Shown here: in pieces, positions 1 through 5,198 of the stretch | How positions within the stretch are numbered: position 1 is the first letter of the stretch | Layout of the letters: every line of letters starts with the position of its first letter | DNA from: JALZHR01 sp036389695 | Lineage (GTDB): Bacteria; Acidobacteriota; Blastocatellia; Pyrinomonadales; Pyrinomonadaceae | DNA length: 5,198 bases | NCBI GenBank assembly: GCA_036389695.1 | Contig: DASVWG010000544.1 | Location: 1 to 5,198 of the forward strand | Direction: 5' to 3' | Notes under the pieces: model-generated | What the model was told of the DNA's origin: nothing | Database searches by the model: none | Seen by the model: the letters and a program-made list of their open reading frames with translations, nothing else | Translations under genes and position numbers: made by a program

Positions 1-707
1 GAAATATGCGCGATGTGAATTTTCGCTCCCGTCGTCTCGGCTAAAAGAACGTCGCGCACGGCGTCCAAATCTTCGGCGAGCGCGGGCATTCCTTTTAAAC
101 CCAGAAGCAGAGACATTCTGCCTTCGTGCATCACGCCGCCCGCCGAAAGAGATTTGTCCTCGCAATGGTCGACGACCGTCAAATCAAAATCTTTCGCGTA
201 TTCGAGCGCGCGGCGCATCATTCCCGCGTTCGGAACAGGTCTGCCGTCGTCGGAAACGGCGACGATTCCGGCGGTTTTCATCTCGCCCATTTCCGCCAGC
301 TCCGAGCCGTCCGAAGCTTTCGTAATCGCGCCGATGGGAAAAACGTTGGCGAATCCGGCGCGGTTCGCCTGCTCGATAATAAAGCGCGTAATCGCGGCGT
401 TGTCGTTAATCGGCGCGGTGTTCGGCATACAGCAGACGCTCGTAAAACCGCCGACCGCCGCGCACTCGGCGCCCGTCGCAATCGTTTCCTTGTATTCCTG
501 TCCCGGCTCGCGCAAATGGACGTGCAAATCGATAAATCCGGGCGCGACCAGAAGTCCGGTCGCGTCGAAAACTTCCGCGTCTGCGGGCGCAGCTTCGTCG
601 TGTCTCAACCACGCGGCGACTTTTCCGTCTTCGATTAAAACATTCATTCCGGTATTTTCCGGCGCGGCGGGGTCGATTAAATGACCGTTGGCGATTAAAA
701 GTTTCAT
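1..707 (-). CDS. pyrC: Dihydroorotase, class I (N-terminal part, cut by left edge)
   Basis: This enzyme interconverts N-carbamoyl-L-aspartate and dihydroorotate, the third step of de novo pyrimidine synthesis, in the cytoplasm. I translated the minus strand from the ATG at 707-705: 235 codons are open to the window edge, a little over half of the usual length of about 430. The amidohydrolase signature DLHVHLREPGQEYKE lies at residues 60-74, with metal ligands His62 and His64. GGFTSVCCMPNT follows at 86-97, where Asn96 is the usual substrate-contact position. SDDGRPVPN at 152-160 carries the Asp expected to bind metal in class I enzymes, DHCEDK at 180-185 gives His181, and HIAHIS at the edge gives His234. 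All expected catalytic residues of this part are present, so the gene looks functional. The start fits the family N-terminus (MKLLIANGHLIDP). No good Shine-Dalgarno lies at normal spacing, and the upstream gene ends one base earlier, which suggests translational coupling. Confidence 0.95.
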   Translation of the reverse strand, partial: MKLLIANGHLIDPAAPENTGMNVLIEDGKVAAWLRHDEAAPADAEVFDATGLLVAPGFIDLHVHLREPGQEYKETIATGAECAAVGGFTSVCCMPNTAPINDNAAITRFIIEQANRAGFANVFPIGAITKASDGSELAEMGEMKTAGIVAVSDDGRPVPNAGMMRRALEYAKDFDLTVVDHCEDKSLSAGGVMHEGRMSLLLGLKGMPALAEDLDAVRDVLLAETTGAKIHIAHI

Positions 708-708
708 T

Positions 709-1089
709 CTAATAAACTAAATCTCTTACATCTTTGAAAGAATTACGAATATCTTTTAAAAGTTTTTCATCTTTTGTTTCAATGTCAAATTCGTATCCGC
801 GAATCGAACGAATTAAAATCCAGCTTTCAGTTTCATTCAGCTTATAAGCCTCGAAATATCCTTCTATAATTTGATAGACGCCTGACACAATGTTGTAAAA
901 ATCTTCGCCGGAAATTTTCTCTGTTTCGTCGGAAATCTGGTGCAGAACTTCCGAAGCTTCTCCGAAACAATCGACATCCGAAATCTTCCACATTGATTGT
1001 TTTCCGGCTTCGCCGATAACGTTCAGGATTTCTTTGAAGTCGGTTTTATCTTCATTACTTAAGTAATTGGTCACGCCGCGAGTTTGCAA
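709..1089 (-). CDS. Hypothetical small acidic cytosolic protein, coupled to pyrC
   Basis: I do not recognise this 126-residue protein. It has no signal peptide, no membrane segment and no obvious catalytic motif. It is rich in Asp, Glu and Lys, with a single Cys in WKISDVDCFGEA (residues about 34-45). The second half is probably helical (ISGEDFYNIVSGVYQIIEGYF, then a charged C-terminal helix). The assigned start is a TTG at 1089-1087, because AGAGG (complement of 1099-1103) sits nine bases upstream and an in-frame TAA lies just before it. A GTG at residue 6 is the alternative. The TAG at 711-709 is one base from the pyrC ATG, so co-transcription and re-initiation into pyrC are likely. The gene is visibly AT-richer than pyrC (14 of 60 bases G/C at 721-780 by hand count), which may mean a different origin. 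Size and acidity recall immunity or antitoxin proteins, but nothing confirms this. Confidence 0.75.
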   Translation of the reverse strand: MQTRGVTNYLSNEDKTDFKEILNVIGEAGKQSMWKISDVDCFGEASEVLHQISDETEKISGEDFYNIVSGVYQIIEGYFEAYKLNETESWILIRSIRGYEFDIETKDEKLLKDIRNSFKDVRDLVY

Positions 1090-1098
1090 AACTATTTA

Positions 1099-1103
1099 CC
1101 TCT
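1099..1103 (-). promoter_or_regulatory. Ribosome binding site deciding the TTG start of the small acidic gene
   Basis: The minus strand reads AGAGG here, nine bases before the TTG at 1089. The in-frame ATG at residue 33 would discard a quarter of the protein, and the GTG at residue 6 would be 24 bases away from this site. The site therefore favours the TTG start. Confidence 0.5.
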
Positions 1104-1247
1104 AAACCCCAACATAAATTAAATAGAAAATTATTTCGGCGCGGTCGGCAACTAAAAAACGAGTTGGATTATCAAAATAAACAACAGGTTAAGTATAAAG
1201 ACCGCTTATTGCAAATTTTATATAGAAAAATTTAATTTATCGTAATT

Positions 1248-1451
1248 TTATCCAAAAATTTCAATAAATTTCAGTAGGTTCCGGTCTTGCGGCTCAAGCT
1301 CTGCCCGCGCTCGCCATTTAAACATAATTTTTCAATGATTTACAACGCATTTTCGCTCTGGCTTTTCGTTTGCTAGGGAAATAATCGAACGGCTGAAGAA
1401 ACAGCTTTTCGAGATTTCCTTAAATTCGGGGAAGTCTTTGCAAATAAGATT
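1248..1451 (-). pseudogene. Stop-broken minus-strand reading frame, possible decayed or dispersed element
   Basis: On the minus strand one frame is open from 1451 down to 1248 except for a single TGA at 1338-1336. The part before the stop ends ...LANEKPERKCVVNH. The part after it runs KIMFKWRARAELEPQDRN and nine more residues to a TAA at 1250-1248. An ATG at 1325 would give a 25-residue ORF, but it has no Shine-Dalgarno. The GC-rich island at 1278-1316 falls inside this frame and stands out from AT-rich flanks. The opposite strand is also open for 43 codons over part of it (1339-1467), so chance is possible. I do not recognise a parent protein. A degenerate gene remnant or an interspersed repeat are the readings I consider, both tentative. 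Confidence 0.25.
1385..1412 (+). repeat. Short imperfect inverted repeat (hairpin) in the receptor leader region
   Basis: TCGAA and GCTG (1385-1389, 1392-1395) pair with CAGC and TTCGA (1402-1405, 1408-1412) around the loop AAGAAA. Between the two stems there is one G-U wobble and one mismatch. It is not followed by a T-run, so it is not an intrinsic terminator. It may be a minor RNA structure or chance. Confidence 0.35.
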
Positions 1452-1481
1452 TTACAGAGGAAAATAAAGGGTATGTAAGCA

Positions 1482-1545
1482 CTTAAAGCCATCAATTAAC
1501 GGCGCGCTATCTGGAAAATATAACGCCGCTTTCGATGGCTTCAAG
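1482..1545 (+). repeat. Nested inverted repeat: 12-base arms plus inner GC stem
   Basis: CTTAAAGCCATC (1482-1493) is complementary to GATGGCTTCAAG (1534-1545) at 11 of 12 positions. Inside it, CGGCG (1500-1504) pairs with CGCCG (1524-1528) around a 19-base loop. The internal loop between stems is AATTAA on one side and CTTTC on the other. The result is a two-tier stem-loop about 110 bases before the receptor start. No T-run follows, so it is not a simple terminator. It could be a structured 5' leader or the trace of a small mobile repeat. No known riboswitch class is evident to me. Confidence 0.5.
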
Positions 1546-1618
1546 CATTCTATGAGTCCAAGTCAAGGCTCACAAGCCGCCTGCATTTTTACGTGCGGCA
1601 GCACCGCTATTATACCAC

Positions 1619-1654
1619 TTTTCAAAACCTTTGTATTTGTAAAGGAGTTGAAAA
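1619..1654 (+). promoter_or_regulatory. Hairpin enclosing the receptor Shine-Dalgarno and first base of its start codon
   Basis: TTTTCAA (1619-1625) pairs perfectly with TTGAAAA (1648-1654). After a two-by-two internal loop (AA against AG), CCTTT (1628-1632) pairs with AAAGG (1641-1645), extended by a G-U pair, closing on the loop TATTTG (1634-1639). The Shine-Dalgarno AAAGGAG (1641-1647) is therefore in the stem and internal loop, and the A of the ATG at 1654 closes the outer stem. If the RNA folds this way, translation initiation would be hindered until the hairpin opens, by temperature, a protein or an upstream alternative fold. As DNA it could also serve as an operator with two-fold symmetry. 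The base pairing is seen directly; the function is inferred. Confidence 0.55.
1641..1647 (+). promoter_or_regulatory. Ribosome binding site AAAGGAG of the receptor gene
   Basis: AAAGGAG lies six bases before the ATG at 1654, an ideal distance. The start at 1654 is followed at once by a classical signal peptide, so the upstream in-frame ATG at 1552, which would add 34 non-conserved residues before that peptide, is rejected. Confidence 0.9.
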
Positions 1655-4600
1655 TGAAAAAAATACATAATTTGTTCTTTGTCATTTTATGTTTTGTAAC
1701 TTTGCCGGTTTTGGCGCAGGAGCCTTTCGGTTCAATCGAAGGCACGGTCAGCGACCCGCAGGGCGCGATTATTCAAAACGCGACGGTGACGGTGCGCAAC
1801 ATCGCCACCAATGCCACGCGAACCGCGCAGACCAATGAAAACGGTCAATATCGCGTTCCGCAATTGCAGCCCGGTTTTTATGAAGTTCGCGCCACCGCGG
1901 CGAGCTTCAAGCAGACGGTGCTGGAACGAGTGCAGGTGCAGGTCGGTCAAAGCGCCGCCGTCGACATCAGCTTGCAGGTCGGCGGCGCGAGCGAGACGAT
2001 AACCGTGACCGACACCAGCGAAGCGCAAATCGAGCGCTCGGACAATACGGTTTCGGGCGTCGTGGGTACGATTCAAATCGAGAATCTGCCGCTCAACGGG
2101 CGCAATTTTCTCGATTTAGCGCAATTGCAGCCGGGCACCGAAAAGATTGACGCCGGAGCTTTCGACCCGACGAAAGCGAATTTCACGGGCATTTCCATCG
2201 GCGGGCAAGCCGGACGCTCGACGCAGATTACGGTTGACGGCGGTTCGGTCGTCGATAACGTGGTCGGCACGACCGTGCAGAATTTCTCGCAGGAAATCGT
2301 GCAGGAATTTCAAATCGGTCTTTCCAACTACAGTCTTTCGACCGGCGCTTCGGCTTCCGGCTCGGTCAACGTCGTTTCGCGTTCGGGCACGAACCAGTTT
2401 CGCGGCAACGCTTTCGGCTATTTCCGCGACGACAAATTTGCGGCGTTTCCAGCGCTGAATCGCCTGGACGCGGCAAACAATATTCCGCTCGCCGCGCGTT
2501 CCGACCGCATTCCGTTTGACCGCCAGCAATTCGGCGGCACGTTCGGCGGTCCGATTCGGAAAGACAAATTGTTTTTCTTTACCAGTTACGAGCGCAATAA
2601 TCAGGACGGCTCGGCGCTGCGCAACCCGTTTTCGTCGCCGAGCTTTGCCGGTTTTACGCCGAACCCGTTTGACGAAACTTTATTTACCGCGAAAATCGAC
2701 TGGTCTGTAAACGACCGCGCCGGCGCGTTTTTCCGTTATTCGTTTAACGGCAACAAGCAGCAAGGTCCGTATCCGCTCGGCACAGGGATAGTTCCGCGCC
2801 AGAGCGCGAGCGGCATCTTTCAGTCAAACGACCAGATTGTGACGAATCGCTCGCACAATTTTACGAGCGGTCTGGCGTATGCCCTGTCGTCGCGCCTGAG
2901 CAACAATCTCGTCTTTAACTTCAGCGATTTTAATAACGCCATCGATCCGGTCGTCGCGGGCGTGCCGGAAATCCAGCTTTCCTTCGACCCGGCTTTCAAA
3001 TCGGGCACCAACGTGATTACGCCGCAGACGACTTTGCAGCGTCGTTACCAGGTGCGCGACGATTTGACGTGGGTCAAAGGCAATCACACGATGAATTTCG
3101 GCGCGAATTACGAGCGCACGATAATCGGCGGATTATTTACTTTCGCCAATCCCGTTCGGATACGTCTTTTCACGCCGCCTTCGACCGAGACGGAAAGCGA
3201 TTTTCTGAACGCTTTTGTCCGCGACATCTCGATGGGCGTCGGCAATCCGCAATTGCCGTTTAACGACTTGAGCGACACGACGAACAACCGCATACAGGTT
3301 TACGCGGGCGACGCGTGGAAAATCAATCCGCGTTTGACGGTCAATTACGGTCTGGCGTATCGCTGGGATTCGAACCTCTGGAATCACGATTTGCCGCGTC
3401 CGGCGCTCATCGCCGGTTTGTTTGACGGCGGAACTTCGCCCGCCAAACGCGACAACAATAATTTCGCGCCGCGCGTCGGTTTCGCGTGGGACGTTTTGGG
3501 CGACGGAAAAACCGTGATTCGCGGCGGCTTCGGCATCTACTACGACAACACGATTGACAATCTGCGCCTTTTTGAACGCGCCGATTTGGGACCGGCTGGA
3601 GCGCAGCAATTTCTCATCGGCGCCGGTTTGACCAGTCCCGTTCTCGCGCCTTTGGGCGGCGACGGACGCTTTAACAACGGTCAAATCACGCTCCAGCAAA
3701 TGCTCGCGCTGTATCCTGCCATCCGCGCCGACCTCGAATCGAGCATCGACGATTGCGCTTTGCCGACGGCGATTGAATGCACCGGAAACATTTCGGGACC
3801 GATTTTCGCCACGAATTTCCAGGTTCCGTATTCGCTGCAATATTCCATCGGCTTGCAGAAGGAATTGCCCTACAATCTGCTTTTGCAAGTCGATTTCAAT
3901 TACCGGAAAGGCTTGCACGAAGTGCGGGTTTACGACGCGAATCAAGCCGGTTCGGTTTCCGGTCCGCGACTGACGACGTTTGCCAATCCGGTTCCGTATG
4001 CGGATTCGTCGGCTTTTTCGACGTATTCCGGACTGCTGGCGCGCGTTGACCGACGTTTTCGCAACGGTTTTCAATTTACCGCCAGCTACGCGCTGTCGAG
4101 ATTCGAAGCCTTCGGCGCGGACGCGCTCGGCTTGGGCGCGGGCGTGACGAATCTGAACAATTTCCGCGACGATTTCGGTCCCGCGGGCTTGGACAGAAAA
4201 CACCGTTTCGTCTTCAGCGCGATTTACGATTTGCCGTTTTACAAAAACGACCGCAATTTCCTGAAACGAAACATTCTGGGCAACTGGACGGTTTCGTTAA
4301 TCTCGACGGCTTTCAGCGGCACGCCGCAGAGCATCTTTCTGCCTGATTTCGCCGACTTGACCGGCACGGGAACTTTCGTTTCCTATCTGCCCGGCACGCG
4401 CGGCGGCTCAATCGGGCGCGAAATCAAAACGGTCGACCAGCTTAACGCGCTGATTCGCAACTATAACGCAACCTTAGCCGGCGGCACAGACCCGCAGGGA
4501 GCGCCGCTGCTGGCTTTGGCGGAATTACCGGCGGATACGCCAATCGGCGGCGATTCGGTCATTTCGCAGGATTTGCGCCTGATGAAAACGATTAACTTCA

Positions 4601-4806
4601 ACGAAAGATACAAGATTTCCTTTATCGGCGAAGTCTTCAATCTTTTCAACGTCGCCAATCTCGGCACCGTCGGCGATTTCGTCCTGCCGCACGCCGGAAC
4701 GCCCGCCGGCGAAATCACGACGCTGCGCCCGACACAGCGCACGACGACCGTCTTCGGCACCGGCGGACCGCGCGCCTTCCAATTCGGCGTAAGATTCGGT
4801 TTTTAA
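1654..4806 (+). CDS. TonB-dependent outer-membrane receptor, Oar-like, with carboxypeptidase-regulatory-like domain
   Basis: The product is a 1050-residue outer-membrane protein that probably imports or binds a large substrate such as a glycan, peptide or metal chelate, driven by TonB-ExbBD; the substrate is unknown. Residues 1-21 are a signal peptide (MKK, hydrophobic core, cleavage probably after VLA). Residues about 26-109 form a CarboxypepD_reg/Cna-B-like beta-sandwich (GSIEGTVSDPQGAIIQNATV ... NGQYRVPQLQPGFYEV). ETITVT at 114-119 resembles a TonB box. The plug follows at about 125-250, with LPLNGRNFLDLAQLQPG at 145-161 and SGSVNVVSRSGTNQFRG at 235-251. The rest is a beta-barrel of alternating aromatic strands ending FQFGVRFGF, whose final Phe fits the BAM recognition signal. 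The length is close to Myxococcus Oar. The only cysteines in the mature part are Cys701 and Cys709. No SusD-like partner is adjacent. The gene appears monocistronic, with its own leader and terminator. Confidence 0.93.
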   Translation: MKKIHNLFFVILCFVTLPVLAQEPFGSIEGTVSDPQGAIIQNATVTVRNIATNATRTAQTNENGQYRVPQLQPGFYEVRATAASFKQTVLERVQVQVGQSAAVDISLQVGGASETITVTDTSEAQIERSDNTVSGVVGTIQIENLPLNGRNFLDLAQLQPGTEKIDAGAFDPTKANFTGISIGGQAGRSTQITVDGGSVVDNVVGTTVQNFSQEIVQEFQIGLSNYSLSTGASASGSVNVVSRSGTNQFRGNAFGYFRDDKFAAFPALNRLDAANNIPLAARSDRIPFDRQQFGGTFGGPIRKDKLFFFTSYERNNQDGSALRNPFSSPSFAGFTPNPFDETLFTAKIDWSVNDRAGAFFRYSFNGNKQQGPYPLGTGIVPRQSASGIFQSNDQIVTNRSHNFTSGLAYALSSRLSNNLVFNFSDFNNAIDPVVAGVPEIQLSFDPAFKSGTNVITPQTTLQRRYQVRDDLTWVKGNHTMNFGANYERTIIGGLFTFANPVRIRLFTPPSTETESDFLNAFVRDISMGVGNPQLPFNDLSDTTNNRIQVYAGDAWKINPRLTVNYGLAYRWDSNLWNHDLPRPALIAGLFDGGTSPAKRDNNNFAPRVGFAWDVLGDGKTVIRGGFGIYYDNTIDNLRLFERADLGPAGAQQFLIGAGLTSPVLAPLGGDGRFNNGQITLQQMLALYPAIRADLESSIDDCALPTAIECTGNISGPIFATNFQVPYSLQYSIGLQKELPYNLLLQVDFNYRKGLHEVRVYDANQAGSVSGPRLTTFANPVPYADSSAFSTYSGLLARVDRRFRNGFQFTASYALSRFEAFGADALGLGAGVTNLNNFRDDFGPAGLDRKHRFVFSAIYDLPFYKNDRNFLKRNILGNWTVSLISTAFSGTPQSIFLPDFADLTGTGTFVSYLPGTRGGSIGREIKTVDQLNALIRNYNATLAGGTDPQGAPLLALAELPADTPIGGDSVISQDLRLMKTINFNERYKISFIGEVFNLFNVANLGTVGDFVLPHAGTPAGEITTLRPTQRTTTVFGTGGPRAFQFGVRFGF

Positions 4807-4826
4807 ACGAATCTGAATTTAAACGA

Positions 4827-4860
4827 GAAAAGCGAGCCTTCCAGCTCGCTTTTCTTTTTT
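4827..4860 (+). terminator. Intrinsic terminator of the receptor gene
   Basis: GAAAAGCGAGC (4827-4837) and GCTCGCTTTTC (4844-4854) form a perfect 11-bp stem with loop CTTCCA, followed by six T residues. It begins 20 bases after the receptor stop. It sits between converging genes, and the minus strand also has Ts at the stem end (CTTTTCTCGTTT), so it may also end vapC transcription, though less strongly. Confidence 0.93.
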
Positions 4861-4882
4861 CACGATAATATTTCGATTACAT

Positions 4883-4898
4883 TTATCAAATTTGATAA
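4883..4898. repeat. Perfect 16-bp palindrome overlapping the vapC stop codon
   Basis: TTATCAAATTTGATAA reads the same on both strands. It covers the last codons (Tyr, Gln, Ile) and the TGA of the PIN-domain gene. Its form is that of a dimeric regulator site, but its position at a gene end makes that role uncertain. Confidence 0.5.
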
Positions 4899-5198
4899 GT
4901 TTCCGAATCGATAAAGTTCACCTTATATTGCGCGAAAATTTTATCCGCAGATAAAAGCGTCAGATTTTCCGCATTTGCTTGCGCCACTAATAAACGGTCA
5001 AACGGGTCTTTGTGAATTTGAGGCAGATTCGTCACCGCCAAAGTGTGTTCCTGGGTAATTACAAGCGGTTTAAAATTGGCGCGTTTCATTCGGTCGCGAA
5101 CGTAAATTTCGGGCGCGTCGGGAAGATTGAGCTTGCCGTTTCCATATTTTATGGCAATTTCCCAAGCGCTCGTTGCAGAGAAATAAATATCGTTGTTA
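4886..5198 (-). CDS. vapC: VapC-type PIN-domain ribonuclease toxin (C-terminal part, cut by right edge)
   Basis: PIN-domain VapC toxins are Mg2+-dependent endoribonucleases that cleave tRNA or rRNA and are held inactive by a VapB antitoxin. Reading the minus strand from the window edge gives 103 residues ending at the TGA at 4888-4886. The fragment carries SATSAWEIAIKYGNGKLNLP (residues about 7-26), with the second conserved acidic residue Glu13. HKDPFDRLLVAQA follows, with the third acidic site, and then LLSADKIFAQYKV, with the fourth acidic region. The first Asp motif, about 25-30 residues upstream in a full protein of about 130, lies outside the window. An ATG at 5089 would give only 67 residues and lose SAWEIAIK, so it is not the true start. 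The antitoxin, normally just upstream, would also be outside. The visible part has no frameshift. Subfamily and RNA target cannot be told. Confidence 0.9.
   Translation of the reverse strand, partial: NNDIYFSATSAWEIAIKYGNGKLNLPDAPEIYVRDRMKRANFKPLVITQEHTLAVTNLPQIHKDPFDRLLVAQANAENLTLLSADKIFAQYKVNFIDSETYQI

Larger units (their letters stand above)
1090..1618. other. Long divergent intergenic region with several inverted repeats
   Basis: This gap separates the minus-strand pyrC operon from the plus-strand receptor gene and must hold promoters for both. I see no convincing intact gene and no tRNA or rRNA. The left part (1104-1275) is very AT-rich. It contains the direct repeat AAATTTCA at 1256-1263 and 1266-1273, spaced ten bases apart, and a TTGCAA that could be a -35 but has no good -10. 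A GC-rich island lies at 1278-1316. Short inverted repeats lie at 1385-1395/1402-1412, 1482-1493/1534-1545 and 1576-1580/1595-1599. TATTAT at 1609-1614 resembles a -10 box for the receptor, but the matching -35 position (TTTTTA, 1586-1591) is poor, so I do not call a promoter. Confidence 0.6.

Noticed and set aside
126..684. Two plus-strand open frames of 170 and 176 codons at the left end
   Set aside because: Both lie opposite the dihydroorotase, whose catalytic motifs are unmistakable on the minus strand. The plus-strand peptides show no family features.
1209..1237. Possible sigma-70 promoter with TTGCAA as -35
   Set aside because: No acceptable -10 box lies 16-18 bases downstream. In such AT-rich DNA single-box matches are expected by chance.
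1576..1599. GCCGC/GCGGC inverted repeat as a terminator or riboswitch part
   Set aside because: The stem is only five pairs with a 14-base loop and no T-run follows. I could not fit it to a known riboswitch consensus.
1552..1653. Upstream in-frame ATG that would lengthen the receptor by 34 residues
   Set aside because: No ribosome binding site precedes it, the extra residues do not resemble an export signal, and the ATG at 1654 has AAAGGAG at ideal spacing and a clear signal peptide.
1090..1653. CRISPR array, tRNA gene or complete insertion sequence in the long gap
   Set aside because: There are no regularly spaced repeats, no cloverleaf and no transposase frame. The inverted repeats present are close together and differ from each other.
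3133..4203. Long minus-strand open frame of 356 codons inside the receptor gene
   Set aside because: It is the antisense of a clearly conserved barrel domain, is rich in Arg, Val and Gln as expected from a shadow frame, and shows no domain or ribosome binding site.

Overview
The window looks like chromosomal DNA from an Acidobacteriota member, perhaps of the Blastocatellia type. This is inferred mainly from the central gene, a roughly 1050-residue TonB-dependent receptor of the Oar-like kind. It has an N-terminal carboxypeptidase-regulatory-like domain and the plug signature LPLNGRNFLDL, which are greatly expanded in that phylum. Coding regions are moderately GC-rich and gaps are AT-rich. The Shine-Dalgarno site AAAGGAG before the receptor argues against Bacteroidota-style initiation.

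Layout from left to right: (1) bases 1-707, minus strand, hold the N-terminal 235 codons of a class I dihydroorotase (pyrC), cut by the left edge. (2) Bases 709-1089, minus strand, hold a small acidic protein of unknown function. It stops one base before the pyrC start, so the two probably form a translationally coupled operon. (3) Bases 1090-1653 are a long divergent intergenic region. It holds a stop-broken minus-strand reading frame that may be a decayed or dispersed element, several inverted repeats, and a hairpin that buries the receptor's ribosome binding site. (4) Bases 1654-4806, plus strand, hold the complete receptor gene, followed by a strong intrinsic terminator at 4827-4860. (5) Bases 4886-5198, minus strand, hold the C-terminal 103 residues of a VapC-type PIN-domain ribonuclease, cut by the right edge. 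A perfect 16-bp palindrome overlaps its stop codon.

The genes do not form one pathway: they cover pyrimidine biosynthesis, an outer-membrane transporter transcribed alone, and a probable toxin-antitoxin component. I found no convincing new multi-gene system. The least explained parts are the 564-base intergenic region, especially the 36-base hairpin over the receptor start, and the unknown gene coupled to pyrC.
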